The notes under the pieces are model-generated. The model did not search any database and had not been told where the DNA came from. It was given only the letters and a program-made list of their open reading frames with translations. Of a DNA stretch of 47,892 nucleotides, positions 1 through 8,544 are shown piece by piece; within the stretch, counting starts at the first letter, position 1; each line of letters starts with the position of its first letter. This DNA is from Mycolicibacterium chlorophenolicum (GTDB taxonomy: Bacteria > Actinomycetota > Actinomycetes > Mycobacteriales > Mycobacteriaceae). The stretch lies in the NCBI RefSeq assembly GCF_001044235.1, contig NZ_JYNL01000020.1:295790-343681 (forward strand), in the 5' to 3' direction. A program made the translations under genes and the position numbers.

Positions 1-1130
1 CCCGGCGCCGGCGGCGTCGCACCCTCCACCGACGAACCCACCGGCGTCGCAGGCACACCCGGCGCCGGCGGCGTCACCACACCCGACTGCCCCGCGACGG
101 GGGCACCGGGAAGACCCGGGGCCGGCGGCGTCGCGTCACCGGCAGCGGCGGCGATCGGAGCACCCGGCGCGGGGACACCTGCGGGAGGCACGGCACCCGC
201 CTCGCCGACGACAGGCGCACCCGGAAGACCCGGCGCCGGTGGCGCCGCCTCGCCGCCGGCGGCAGCGAGCGGCGCACCCGGTACGCCCCCGCCCGGAGCG
301 GCCGCGCCAGCTGCAGCCTCGACAGGAGCGCCAGGCGCCGGAAGTCCAACGGGCGCAACGGCCCCGGCGTCGCCGATGACCGGCGCACCCGGAACACCCG
401 GGGCCGGAGGCGTCGCAGCGCCGGCCGGAACACCCACCGGCAGACCGGGAACACCGGGGGCCGGAGGCGTCGCAGCCCCGGCCGGAACACCCACCGGCGC
501 ACCCGGAACACCCGGGACCGGTGGCAGCGCCGCGCCCGCGTCACCGATGACGGGAGCACCCGGGACGGGCGGTGCCGGAGGGCCGGCATTGACGACGGGC
601 GTGCCGACCGGCGCGCCCGGAACCGGAGGCAGGGGCGGCGTACCACCGCCAGTGGAGGTCACCGCGGGCACCCCCGGCACCGGGGGTGCCGGAGGTGTCG
701 CACCCGCGGCGGGCGTCACGACGGCCGACGGCGGCTGGGGCGGCAGCGGCGGCGTGGGCGCCCCAGCCGAACTCGCCACGGGGACACCCGGCGTGCCGGG
801 GACGGGCGGCGTCACGCCCGACGACGACGTGGACACCGACGCGGGTGGGCGCGGGGGCACGGGCGGCAGTCCGGCCGACGACGAACTGGCCGGCGGCACC
901 ACCACCGGCGGGGTGGGCTGGCCGGGACCGGCCGTGAACGAGTTGGCGGCTTCGTGCAACGCCTGCGGAATGTCGGCGGGGTGCGTCGCGATTTGCTGCA
1001 GGATGCCCACGCACGGGACGCCGCCCCGGGTGGGATCGGCGGCGGCCAACGGACTCAACACCGGGGCGGTCAAGAACATCCCCGCGCTGCCCATCATGAC
1101 AACGACGATGCCCTTCTTGGTCCGTGACAT
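1..1130 (-). CDS. Secreted proline/alanine/glycine-rich repeat protein (C-terminus cut by window edge)
   Basis: An open minus-strand frame runs from an ATG at 1130 off the left edge (376 codons visible). The N-terminus MSRTKKGIVVVMMGSAG is followed by a hydrophobic stretch and an A-A-A-D cleavage-like site near residue 31, so a Sec signal peptide is likely. The mature part starts with a short non-repetitive segment containing one Cys (PCVGILQQIATHP). It then becomes a long low-complexity region of imperfect repeats built on PPAPGVPGAPV and GVPAGAA, rich in Pro, Ala, Gly and Val with almost no charge. GGGAG and AAAGGA lie upstream as possible ribosome-binding sites. Other frames also stay open because the repeats are GC-rich, but only this one has a start, an RBS and a signal peptide. 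Probably a cell-wall or secreted extended protein; family not recognised, function unknown. Confidence 0.8.
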   Translation of the reverse strand, partial: MSRTKKGIVVVMMGSAGMFLTAPVLSPLAAADPTRGGVPCVGILQQIATHPADIPQALHEAANSFTAGPGQPTPPVVVPPASSSSAGLPPVPPRPPASVSTSSSGVTPPVPGTPGVPVASSAGAPTPPLPPQPPSAVVTPAAGATPPAPPVPGVPAVTSTGGGTPPLPPVPGAPVGTPVVNAGPPAPPVPGAPVIGDAGAALPPVPGVPGAPVGVPAGAATPPAPGVPGLPVGVPAGAATPPAPGVPGAPVIGDAGAVAPVGLPAPGAPVEAAAGAAAPGGGVPGAPLAAAGGEAAPPAPGLPGAPVVGEAGAVPPAGVPAPGAPIAAAAGDATPPAPGLPGAPVAGQSGVVTPPAPGVPATPVGSSVEGATPPAP

Positions 1131-1664
1131 GCGCTCCCAGTCCTTTTGCGTCGTTCTGCGAATTTCGATCACCTGCTGGGCTTACTGAACCGACAATTTG
1201 CGAAATCGCCGACGCGACAAATCCGGCGTTACCCAACCGTTGCCAAGGAGAAGCGTTCCCGTTGTGGACGCAACCCCGTGAGCTGGGGAAACTCCGATTC
1301 GCCGTCCGACGGTTCTGCCAGTCGCGCATGGCGTCTTCGCCGCCACGCCTTCGCGGCGGACACGAGCCGTTTCGCTATCCGGCCAGGGCCGCCGCAGGCA
1401 CCGCAAACCCGCCGCACGGAGGCGGTCACCCTGCCGGCGCGCGAGGACCTCGCGATCCCGTCTGCCTCGCCCACCGCTCCCCCGCCGCGCCGGGCGCCAC
1501 CCGGAGCGGGGCCCCGCACCACGGGTCACCCGTCCCACCCCAACGTTGCTGACCGGCGTCAGACGTCCGAGGGGTCGAAATGCCGGATACTGCCACCCCA
1601 GCCGGGTGGACCGCCCGAATCGATTGTCTGACAACACGTTCGATGGCGGGGTCCACGCTGCAGG

Positions 1665-1678
1665 CAGACGTTCGTCTG
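1665..1678. promoter_or_regulatory. Short perfect palindrome upstream of the dormancy operon
   Basis: CAGACG-TT-CGTCTG has 6-bp perfect arms about 90-104 bp before the ATG of the Acg-like gene. It could be an operator for a dimeric regulator. No family is assigned. Confidence 0.35.
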
Positions 1679-1697
1679 ACGGCACTCGTCACACGGT

Positions 1698-1717
1698 TCA
1701 AGGACCATTGGCCCTGT
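1698..1717 (+). promoter_or_regulatory. Candidate DevR/DosR box
   Basis: AGGACCATTGGCCCT has the GGAC left half and GGCCC right half expected of mycobacterial DevR boxes and is centred about 62 bp before the ATG of the first gene. By my count 11 of 20 positions match the published 20-bp palindromic consensus, with the conserved half-site cores intact. The third gene of the operon is devR, so this would be an autoregulatory site. Known: DevR activates its own usp-devR operon in M. tuberculosis. Inferred: the same happens here. Confidence 0.5.
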
Positions 1718-1768
1718 TTGCGGCCCGGCCCGCCGCGCACTGTGGGAGGAGACTGAGGTGGAGGTGAG

Positions 1769-2761
1769 ATGCCCACGACGCAGATCAGGTCCGAACTGAT
1801 CGTCGATGCGCTGCAGGTGGCCTGTCGGGCACCGTCTCTGCACAACACGCAGCCATGGCGCTGGGTGCTGACCGACCACAGCGTGGAGTTGTTCGCCGAT
1901 CCCTCCCGCCGCGCGCGGTCCGCGGACAGCAGCGGCCGTCAAGCGGTGATCAGCTGCGGCGCAGCCCTGCACCACTTCCGCGTCGCGATGGCTGCCGCCG
2001 GATGGGACACCACGGTGCGGCGCTTTCCCGACGCCGACGATCCGCTACATCTGGCCACCGTCGAATTCACCCCGTCCGCCTCGATCTCCGAGGACCAGAG
2101 GCGTCTCGCCGACGCGATCCTCGCGCGGCGCACCGATCGCCTCCCCCTGGCCGAACCGTCCGAGGTCGAGAACCTCCTCGACGCGGTGATCGCCGACGAC
2201 CATGGCGGCACGGTCAGCTTCGACCTGGTGGCCGAGGAGCTGCGGTCGGCCTTGGCCGAAGCCTCCTACCTCACCGACACGGCGCGACTTCACGACGGCG
2301 ACTACCACGACGAACTCTTCTGGTGGACAGAGCAATTGGTGTCCGATGACGGAATTCCGCTCAGCGCACTGATCTCCGCACCCGAAAGTGACCGCGTCGA
2401 TGTCGGGCGGACCTTCCCGGTCATCAGACACCCGGAGCGTCGTGTCGAGATCGGCGAGGACCGATCCCGGATCCTGGTGATCTCCAGTGCCGACGATTCA
2501 CCGGAGAGCGTTCTCCGGTGCGGCGAGGCACTTTCCCGAGTGTTGCTGGAGGCGACGATCGCCGGCTACGCCACCTGCACGCTGACCCACCTCACCGAAT
2601 TGCCCTCGGGGCGGGACGTCGTCGCATCGCTGATCGACGGCGACGCGATCCCCCAGGTACTGATCAGAGTCGGGCTGGCGCCGGCACTGGAGGCCGCGCC
2701 CCCACCGACACCGCGCCGGCACATTCGTGACGTCGTCGAAATACGCAGGGGGTCAACATGA
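1769..2761 (+). CDS. Acg-family FMN-binding nitroreductase-like protein
   Basis: A 330-residue member of the Acg family (Rv2032/Rv3131 type), a duplicated nitroreductase fold that binds FMN but may not reduce substrates. The N-terminal motif APSLHNTQPWRW (residues 21-32) and the C-terminal TPRRHIRDVVE segment are characteristic. The ATG is preceded by GGAGG at a 4-nt gap. Its stop overlaps the start of the next gene (ATGA), so it heads an Acg-usp-devR operon. In M. tuberculosis acg genes belong to the DosR dormancy regulon and are induced by hypoxia and NO. The DevR-box-like site upstream and the devR gene two places downstream fit that. FMN sequestration and nitro-compound reduction are both possible roles. 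Confidence 0.9.
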   Translation: MPTTQIRSELIVDALQVACRAPSLHNTQPWRWVLTDHSVELFADPSRRARSADSSGRQAVISCGAALHHFRVAMAAAGWDTTVRRFPDADDPLHLATVEFTPSASISEDQRRLADAILARRTDRLPLAEPSEVENLLDAVIADDHGGTVSFDLVAEELRSALAEASYLTDTARLHDGDYHDELFWWTEQLVSDDGIPLSALISAPESDRVDVGRTFPVIRHPERRVEIGEDRSRILVISSADDSPESVLRCGEALSRVLLEATIAGYATCTLTHLTELPSGRDVVASLIDGDAIPQVLIRVGLAPALEAAPPPTPRRHIRDVVEIRRGST

Positions 2762-3582
2762 TGGAGAGCGCTCCCGCACCATGCGTGGTGGTGGGGATCG
2801 ACGGATCGCCGGCGGCGGTCGACGCCGCGCTGTGGGCGATCGACGAAGCGATCGACCGCGATGTCCCGCTGCGGCTTGTCTATGTGATCGACAGCCCGGA
2901 CTCCGACACGGTCGACCCGCAGGATCAGGCACGCCGCCTGGCCACCGCGGAAGTGGCCGTCCGATACGTCCTGACGGCGGTCGAATCGACCGAGCGGCCG
3001 GTCAAGATGGAAGTGGAGATCTTGCAGGGCCGGCCGGTGGAGGCGCTGTTGGAGGCCGCCCGCACCGCGGTCATGCTGTGCGTCGGCGCGCGCGGCCTGC
3101 GACACGCCACCAACGGCCGCATCGGCTCCACCGCCGCCGCACTGTCGAAGTCGGCGCACTGCCCGGTGGCCATCGTCCGCGCTCACCGGCCCCATGCCAA
3201 CCGCGACCGCGCCGTGGTCATCGAGGTCGACGACAACGCCGCGGGCAACGCCGTTCTGCATCGCGGCCTGGAGGAAGCGCAGCGCCGGCACGCGCCGGTG
3301 CGGGTGCTCGCGCCCACCCACACCTTCGCCGACGTCCAGGCGCATTGGGAGCGTCGGCTCGACGAATCCCGGCGCCGCTTCCCGCAACTGGACATCTCGT
3401 CGGTGAGCAGGCACGGCGACGCACTCGACTACCTGGCCGCCAACGCCGGCGCAATCCAACTGGTGGTCACGGGACGTACGCGTCCGGGCGGACTGGGGGC
3501 TTTGGTCGGAGCGCGGGGCAACGCCGCGCTGCGCGACACCGACTGCTCGATCCTGGTCTGCGGACCGCACAGCGCACTGTGA
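2758..3582 (+). CDS. Universal stress protein with two Usp domains
   Basis: 274 residues, the usual length for a mycobacterial tandem Usp protein (Rv3134c, Rv2005c, Rv2028c type). Domain 1 (about 6-144) begins [12 protein letters not shown] and has the ATP-binding loop GARG followed nine residues later by GST. Domain 2 (about 156-272) has a degenerate loop (GRTRPGG...GARGNAAL), so nucleotide binding there is less certain. It overlaps the upstream Acg-like gene by 4 nt and lies 31 bp before devR. The same usp-devR order is found in M. tuberculosis (Rv3134c-devR). The role is cytoplasmic and associated with adaptation to hypoxia and stationary phase. Confidence 0.92.
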   Translation: MMESAPAPCVVVGIDGSPAAVDAALWAIDEAIDRDVPLRLVYVIDSPDSDTVDPQDQARRLATAEVAVRYVLTAVESTERPVKMEVEILQGRPVEALLEAARTAVMLCVGARGLRHATNGRIGSTAAALSKSAHCPVAIVRAHRPHANRDRAVVIEVDDNAAGNAVLHRGLEEAQRRHAPVRVLAPTHTFADVQAHWERRLDESRRRFPQLDISSVSRHGDALDYLAANAGAIQLVVTGRTRPGGLGALVGARGNAALRDTDCSILVCGPHSAL

Positions 3583-3613
3583 ACGAGTGCCCGATCGGAC
3601 AGGGGATGACGGC

Positions 3614-4264
3614 ATGGTGAAGGTTTTCCTGGTCGACGACCACGAGGTGGTGCGGCGCGGTCTGGTCGATCTGCTCAGCGCCGACCCGGAACTCGACGTG
3701 ATCGGCGAGGCGGGGTCGGTGTCCGAAGCCCTGGCCCGCATCCCGGCCCTGCAACCAGACGTCGCGGTGCTCGACGTCCGGCTACCCGACGGCAACGGGA
3801 TCGAGTTGTGCCGTGACCTGCTGTCCCGGTTGCCCGATCTGCGCTGTCTGATGCTGACGTCGTTCACCTCCGACGAGGCCATGCTCGACGCGATCCTGGC
3901 CGGCGCCAGCGGCTACGTCGTCAAGGACATCAAGGGCATGGAGCTGGCACGGGCGATCAAAGATGTCGGGTCCGGACGCTCCCTGCTGGACAACCGGGCC
4001 GCGGCGGCGCTGATGGCCAAGCTGCGCGGCGACGGACAGCCCAGCGATCCGCTGTCCGAGCTCACCGAACAGGAACGGGTCCTGCTCGACCTGCTCGGTG
4101 AGGGCCTGACCAACAAACAGATCGCGGCCCGGATGTTCCTCGCCGAGAAGACCGTCAAGAACTACGTGTCGCGGCTGCTGGCCAAGCTCGGCATGGAGCG
4201 CCGCACCCAGGCCGCCGTCTTCATCTCCAAGCTCGAGCGGCGCAAGCGGCCCGGCTCGGCCTGA
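3614..4264 (+). CDS. devR: Dormancy response regulator DevR/DosR (NarL family)
   Basis: 216 residues starting [16 protein letters not shown], almost the same length and sequence as M. tuberculosis DevR. The receiver domain (1-120) has the acidic pair D8-D9, phospho-acceptor D54, T82 and K104. The LuxR-type HTH (about 145-210) has the recognition helix segment [14 protein letters not shown] chose ATG 3614, preceded by AGGGG, over an upstream in-frame GTG at 3587, because it gives the DevR N-terminus exactly. DevR activates the hypoxia/NO/CO dormancy regulon after phosphorylation by DevS or DosT. No histidine kinase gene follows: the next gene is convergent. The partner sensor must therefore be elsewhere in the genome. 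Confidence 0.95.
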   Translation: MVKVFLVDDHEVVRRGLVDLLSADPELDVIGEAGSVSEALARIPALQPDVAVLDVRLPDGNGIELCRDLLSRLPDLRCLMLTSFTSDEAMLDAILAGASGYVVKDIKGMELARAIKDVGSGRSLLDNRAAAALMAKLRGDGQPSDPLSELTEQERVLLDLLGEGLTNKQIAARMFLAEKTVKNYVSRLLAKLGMERRTQAAVFISKLERRKRPGSA

Positions 4265-4272
4265 GCCGACCC

Positions 4273-4292
4273 CGCCGCTCACTCCAGCGGCG
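4273..4292. terminator. Hairpin at the devR / Acg-like convergent 3' ends
   Basis: CGCCGCT-CACTCC-AGCGGCG forms a 7-bp GC-rich perfect stem with a 6-nt loop. It begins 8 bp after the devR stop and overlaps the last codons of the convergent gene. No U-tract, as is usual in mycobacteria, so it may act as a weak bidirectional terminator. Confidence 0.4.
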
Positions 4293-5292
4293 AATCGTCC
4301 AGGTAGGCAACCACATCGGACAGGTCGCGGCGCGGCGTCGAGGGCAGCGGGTCGGCATTGATCGGTGCCCACCCCACGCGCAGCAGCATCTGCGGATGCG
4401 CGTCCGTCCCGAACACGTCCTCCCGCAACGCCTCCCGGGTCCGCGCCACCTCCAGCGGCTCGGTGATCGGGCAGCTCGCCAGCCCCAGCGCGGTCGCCGT
4501 CAACAGCACCAGGCTGGTCGCCTCCCCCGCCCGTAACCACGCCATCGCGTCGTCGTCGCGGGTGCCCAGCGCGAGGATCACGGCGTGCTCATCGGCCGGA
4601 TCGGTGTGCAGCGGCTGGGTGAGCACGCCGACGGCAAAGTGCCGCGCGGGAACGCGCGCCACCCCGTCGGGGCCGGGCAGACTGCGGGCCGGTACGCCGC
4701 TCGTCGCCGCGTATCGTCCACTCCACCGGGCCAATTCGGCGAGGTACTCCTCATCAGATTCGTGGACGCGCGCCGCCTCGCCGGCGAGACCGGCGAGCCC
4801 GTCGAGATCGGCGATGCGCCGCAGCACGATTCCCGCGCGCGCGGCCCTGGCCCCCATCAACACGACGTCGCCCCGCGGCACCGGCCAGGAGCTGTAGTGC
4901 CGCCTGTCGGTGCGCCGGCGCGGTATCGCCGCGGCCAACGCGACATCGAGCTCGGCCGCCGGATAGCTGTAGAGCGTCAGCGCCGCCAGGTGATCGGGAT
5001 CGGCCGGATTGGGAAAGCGCGTCACCTTGGCCTGCCAGCCGAGCGCCGCCAGCGCGACGACACAGTGGTTGAGCGCCGCCCCGCAACTGAGCATCAGGTC
5101 GCGGCCGTCGGGGTCGGTGTGCGGCAACTGCAGGCTCGGATCGGCATAGAGGTGCAGGGTCTCCTCGCCGACACGCCACCGCCACGGCTGCGAGTTGTGC
5201 ACCGACGGCGCACGCGTCGCCAGCGACAGCGCGGACCGCAGCGTTTCGGTGTCCGGAAGCTCCGTCATCACTGTCACCCTCTCGAGCGTCAT
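4279..5292 (-). CDS. Second Acg-family FMN-binding nitroreductase-like protein
   Basis: 337 residues from ATG 5292, which has a strong GGAGGG Shine-Dalgarno about 5 nt upstream. Another ATG at 5268 (MTELPDTETLR) is possible. The motif APSVHNSQPWRW near the N-terminus and the ending TPRRDLSDVVAY place it in the same family as the protein at 1769-2761, of which it is a diverged paralogue (Rv3131-like). It is convergent with devR and therefore transcribed separately. A weak half-conserved DevR-like sequence lies just upstream at 5331-5346, too degenerate to claim. In relatives these proteins belong to the DosR regulon. Confidence 0.9.
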   Translation of the reverse strand: MTLERVTVMTELPDTETLRSALSLATRAPSVHNSQPWRWRVGEETLHLYADPSLQLPHTDPDGRDLMLSCGAALNHCVVALAALGWQAKVTRFPNPADPDHLAALTLYSYPAAELDVALAAAIPRRRTDRRHYSSWPVPRGDVVLMGARAARAGIVLRRIADLDGLAGLAGEAARVHESDEEYLAELARWSGRYAATSGVPARSLPGPDGVARVPARHFAVGVLTQPLHTDPADEHAVILALGTRDDDAMAWLRAGEATSLVLLTATALGLASCPITEPLEVARTREALREDVFGTDAHPQMLLRVGWAPINADPLPSTPRRDLSDVVAYLDDSPLE

Positions 5293-5376
5293 TCCGCCCT
5301 CCAGAGTGCGTCGCGCCGCCGGTGTTTGCGGAGGGCACAAAGGCCTCTCTCCGGTCGGCCAGTGGACAGGTTCTCG

Positions 5377-7014
5377 TCAGGACCGAAGCCACACCGCGGT
5401 GTCCGGAGGAAGCACGGCGCCGACGCCGGGCGCCGACGCCAGCACCACCGTCGCCGTGTCGGGCAGCGGCACGGGACCCTCGCCGGTGTTGACCCAGCAC
5501 TGGGCGCCCCCGCGCTCGAAAGCGGCGACGTCGGCGTCGGTGGTGAGCCATTTCACGTCGCCGGCATCCCGCCACAGCGTCGGGCGCACCCGCAGCGCGT
5601 CGCGATAGAGATTCAGGGTCGAATCCGCATCGCGTTCCTGGGCCTCGACGCTGTATTCGCCCCAGTGCGCGGGCTGCGGCAGCCACGTGCCGGACCCGGA
5701 CTCGGAACCGAAACCGAAGGGGGCGTCGGTCGCCGTCCACGGCAACGGGATTCGGCATCCGTCGCGGCCGACGTCGGTGAAACCCGACTGCACCCAGGTC
5801 GGATCCTGCCGCACGTCGTCAGGGAGGTCCTCGACCTCCTCGAGGGCCAACTCCTCGCCCTGGTAGACGTAGGCGGTGCCAGGCAGCGCGAGCTGTACCA
5901 GCGCCGCGGCCCGGGCACGGCGCCTGCCGATGACGTGGTCGGGGTCCTCGTCGGCCCATCGGCCGCGCTCCCAATCGGTTTCGATGAGGTGCGCCGGCTG
6001 GGAGCGGGAGAAGCGGGTCACGGTGCGGGTCACGTCGTGGTTGGACAGCACCCACGTCGGCGGCGCGCCGACGGTGGCAGCGGCGGCGATCGCGTCGTCG
6101 ACGACCGCGCGCAGCACCTCCGCCCGCCACGGCGCGCGCAGGAAGTCGAACTGGAAGGCGGTGTGCAGTTCGTCGGGCCGCAGGTAGCGCGCCAGGCGCT
6201 CGTTACTGGGCACCCACGCTTCGGCGATGAAGATGCGCTCTGGGGTGTAGCGCTCCGCGACAGCGCGCCAGCCCCGGTAGACGTCGTGGACGCCGTCCTG
6301 GTCCCAGGCCGGGTGCCCGGCACGCGACTGCACCAGACTCTGCGCGGCGTCGTCGGGATCGGCCGTGTCGGGAAGTCCGGCCTCCTTGATCAGCCCGTGC
6401 GCCACGTCGATCCGGAAACCGTCCACACCGCGGTCGAACCAGAAGGCCAGGATGTGCTCGAATTCGGCGCGCACCTCGTCGTGGTCCCAGTTCAGGTCCG
6501 GCTGCCCGGGCGCGAAAAGGTGCAGATACCACTGCCCGTCGGCGACCCGGGTCCAGGCGGGTCCGCCGAACACGCTCTGCCAGTTGTTCGGCGGCGCGTC
6601 ACCGTTCGGGCCCCGGCCGGCCCGGAAGTGGTAGCGCTGCCGCGCCCCCGGCTCGTCGGCCAGCGCGGCGCGGAACCAGGCGTGCTGATCGGAGGTGTGG
6701 TTCGGGACGATGTCGAGCAGCACGCGAATGCCCAGCTCGTGGGCTTCGGCGATCAGCGCCTGCGCCTCGGCCAGGGTGCCGTAGGCCGGCTCGATGTCGC
6801 GGTAATCGGAGACGTCGTAGCCGGCGTCGGCCATCGGCGACGGATACCAGGGGTTGATCCAGATCGCGTCCACACCCAGCCGCGCCAGATACGGCAGGCG
6901 CGTCCGCAGACCTGCGACGTCGCCGACGCCGTCGCCGTTGCCGTCGGCGAAGCTGCGGATGTAGACCTGATAGACGACGGCGGTCTGCCACCACGGTGAG
7001 ACGGCGGGGGCCAC
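5377..7014 (-). CDS. aglA: Alpha-glucosidase, glycoside hydrolase family 13
   Basis: 545 residues from a GTG start with GGAG 5 nt upstream. This is a GH13 (beta/alpha)8 enzyme: WWQTAVVYQVYIRSFADG at the N-terminus, the DIVPNH region, nucleophile Asp in GFRIDVAHG, acid/base Glu in IFIAEAW, and transition-state Asp in LSNHDVTR. All catalytic residues are present. It hydrolyses alpha-1,4 or alpha-1,6 glucosidic bonds in maltose-, isomaltose- or trehalulose-like oligosaccharides in the cytoplasm (no signal peptide). It resembles M. tuberculosis AglA (Rv2471). It is divergent from a sugar ABC importer 219 bp away, which suggests that the imported substrate is an alpha-glucoside and that the two units share control. 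Confidence 0.93.
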   Translation of the reverse strand: MAPAVSPWWQTAVVYQVYIRSFADGNGDGVGDVAGLRTRLPYLARLGVDAIWINPWYPSPMADAGYDVSDYRDIEPAYGTLAEAQALIAEAHELGIRVLLDIVPNHTSDQHAWFRAALADEPGARQRYHFRAGRGPNGDAPPNNWQSVFGGPAWTRVADGQWYLHLFAPGQPDLNWDHDEVRAEFEHILAFWFDRGVDGFRIDVAHGLIKEAGLPDTADPDDAAQSLVQSRAGHPAWDQDGVHDVYRGWRAVAERYTPERIFIAEAWVPSNERLARYLRPDELHTAFQFDFLRAPWRAEVLRAVVDDAIAAAATVGAPPTWVLSNHDVTRTVTRFSRSQPAHLIETDWERGRWADEDPDHVIGRRRARAAALVQLALPGTAYVYQGEELALEEVEDLPDDVRQDPTWVQSGFTDVGRDGCRIPLPWTATDAPFGFGSESGSGTWLPQPAHWGEYSVEAQERDADSTLNLYRDALRVRPTLWRDAGDVKWLTTDADVAAFERGGAQCWVNTGEGPVPLPDTATVVLASAPGVGAVLPPDTAVWLRS

Positions 7015-7233
7015 GGCACTCCATTCCAGTTGACGCGCGAACGTGTTCCCACGGTAGTGAACCCGACAGATTCACGACAGCCGAAGCACGTTCGGCACCG
7101 CGCGACCGCGGGTGCCGCGCCGACGGGGTACCGCTGCGCCACCGATTCTGTGAACTGTGACACACTCGTCGCTGTACCGAATGTGCTGGTCGTGGCCCTC
7201 ATCGGAGACCACAACTTCATAAACGAGGACGTG
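7015..7233. promoter_or_regulatory. Divergent promoter region between alpha-glucosidase and sugar importer
   Basis: 219 bp between two start codons of genes that probably act together. It contains GAAC-GT-GTTC, a short inverted repeat of the sort bound by LacI- or GntR-type regulators, inside GCGAACGTGTTCCC near 7036-7050. No regulator gene is adjacent. Exact promoter elements are not clear. Confidence 0.35.
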
Positions 7234-8544
7234 ATGAAACGAATCCAGTTCGCCCACGGGCGACGACGTCGTGCAATCGCGCTGGCAAGCGCGCCTCTGG
7301 TCGCCGCCACGTTGTTGTCCGGGTGCGGTAGCGAGGGCGGCCCCCCGACGCTGACGTGGTACATCCTCCCCGACAACGGCGGCTCGGCCGCGCGGGCCCA
7401 GGAGTGCGAGGCCGCCTCCAACGGTGCCTACCGGGTGCGCATCGAGTCGCTGCCCTCCACCGCGACCGCGCAGCGGGAACAGATGGTGCGCCGCCTGGCC
7501 GCCGGGGACTCCTCGATCGATCTGGTCAGCATGGACGTGGTGTTCACCGCCGAATTCGCCAACGCCGGATTCCTGCGTCCCTACACCGCCGAGGAGACGC
7601 AGCGGCTGACCGCGGGCATGCTGCCGGCGCCGGTGAAGACCGGCACATGGGACGACAAGCTCTACGGTGCCCCGTACAAGTCCAACGCCCAGCTGCTGTG
7701 GTACCGCAAGTCGGCGGCCGCCGCGGCCGGGGTCGACCCGACCTCGCCGACGTTCACGTGGGACGAGATGATCAAAGCCGCTGTGGGACAGCAGAAGAAG
7801 GTTGCCGTCCAGGCGCAGCGCTACGAGGGCTACACCGTGCTGATCAACGCGCTGGTGCTCTCCGGCGGCGGTGCGCTGCTCCAGGACGTGGAGGCCGGCC
7901 GCAACGCCAAGCCGTCACTGGCCAGTCCGGCCGGCGAGAAGGCCGCCCAGATCGTCGGTACCCTCGGCCGCTCCCCCGCCGCGCCCACCGACATGTCGAA
8001 CGCGTCGGAGGAACAGGCCCGCGCCAACTTCCAGTCCGCTCAGGGCATGTTCATGGTCAACTGGCCCTACGTCCTCGCCGCCGCCCGCAGCGCCGCCGAG
8101 GAGGGCACGCTCGATCAGGCCGTCGTCGACGACATCGGTTGGGCCCGCTATCCCCGGGTGGCACCCGACCGGCCCAGCGCACCGCCGCTGGGCGGGGCGA
8201 ACCTCGGCATCGGCGCCTACACCAAGCATCCCGATCAGGCGGTCGCACTCGTCGAGTGCATCAACGCCGAACCGAAGGCCACCCAGTACATGCTCGACGA
8301 GAGCGAACCGTCGCCCTACGCCGCGTCCTACGACGATGCCAAGATCCGCGAGGAGTACGCCAACGCCGACCTGATCCGCGAATCCATCGGCGACGGCGGT
8401 CCACGGCCGCCGACCCCCTACTACACCGACATCTCGGGAGCCATTCAGCAGACGTGGCACCCGCCCGCCTCGGTGAATGACCAAACCCCGGAAAGGACAG
8501 ACCAATTCATGGCTGACGTGCTCGCGGGGAGGCGCCTGCTGTGA
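7234..8544 (+). CDS. Sugar ABC transporter substrate-binding lipoprotein
   Basis: 436 residues from ATG 7234 (GAGG 6-7 nt upstream). An Arg-rich N-terminus, a hydrophobic segment and the lipobox L-S-G-C give lipidation at Cys31. The mature part is a family 1 extracellular solute-binding protein (LTWYILPDNGG, then the ligand-domain region DLVSMDVVFTAEFANAGFL). It is related to, but clearly different from, LpqY of the trehalose importer. Its stop overlaps the first permease start by 4 nt (GTGA). With the two permeases and the ATPase it makes a complete CUT1-type importer. An alpha-glucoside substrate is inferred from the divergent GH13 enzyme. Confidence 0.92.
   Translation: MKRIQFAHGRRRRAIALASAPLVAATLLSGCGSEGGPPTLTWYILPDNGGSAARAQECEAASNGAYRVRIESLPSTATAQREQMVRRLAAGDSSIDLVSMDVVFTAEFANAGFLRPYTAEETQRLTAGMLPAPVKTGTWDDKLYGAPYKSNAQLLWYRKSAAAAAGVDPTSPTFTWDEMIKAAVGQQKKVAVQAQRYEGYTVLINALVLSGGGALLQDVEAGRNAKPSLASPAGEKAAQIVGTLGRSPAAPTDMSNASEEQARANFQSAQGMFMVNWPYVLAAARSAAEEGTLDQAVVDDIGWARYPRVAPDRPSAPPLGGANLGIGAYTKHPDQAVALVECINAEPKATQYMLDESEPSPYAASYDDAKIREEYANADLIRESIGDGGPRPPTPYYTDISGAIQQTWHPPASVNDQTPERTDQFMADVLAGRRLL

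Larger units (their letters stand above)
1131..1768. other. Intergenic region, 638 bp, between divergent genes
   Basis: No open frame here has a convincing RBS or a recognisable product. The stretch should hold the promoter of the Pro-rich gene (minus) on its left and that of the Acg-usp-devR operon (plus) on its right. The right end contains a perfect short palindrome and a DevR-box-like site, listed separately. Confidence 0.6.

Noticed and set aside
74..1329. Several long open frames on both strands across the Pro-rich region, including a plus-strand Gly/Thr-rich frame 376-1188
   Set aside because: They are shadows of GC-rich repeats. Only the minus-strand frame starting at 1130 has an RBS, a signal peptide and a sensible N-terminus.
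5331..5346. Possible second DevR box (GGGCACAAAGGCC) before the minus-strand Acg-like gene
   Set aside because: The GGGAC half-site is broken, with too many mismatches to the consensus to claim binding.
4585..6999. Very long plus-strand open frame opposite the nitroreductase-like and glucosidase genes
   Set aside because: It is antisense to two well-supported genes and is Arg-rich with no recognisable domain, the usual high-GC shadow.
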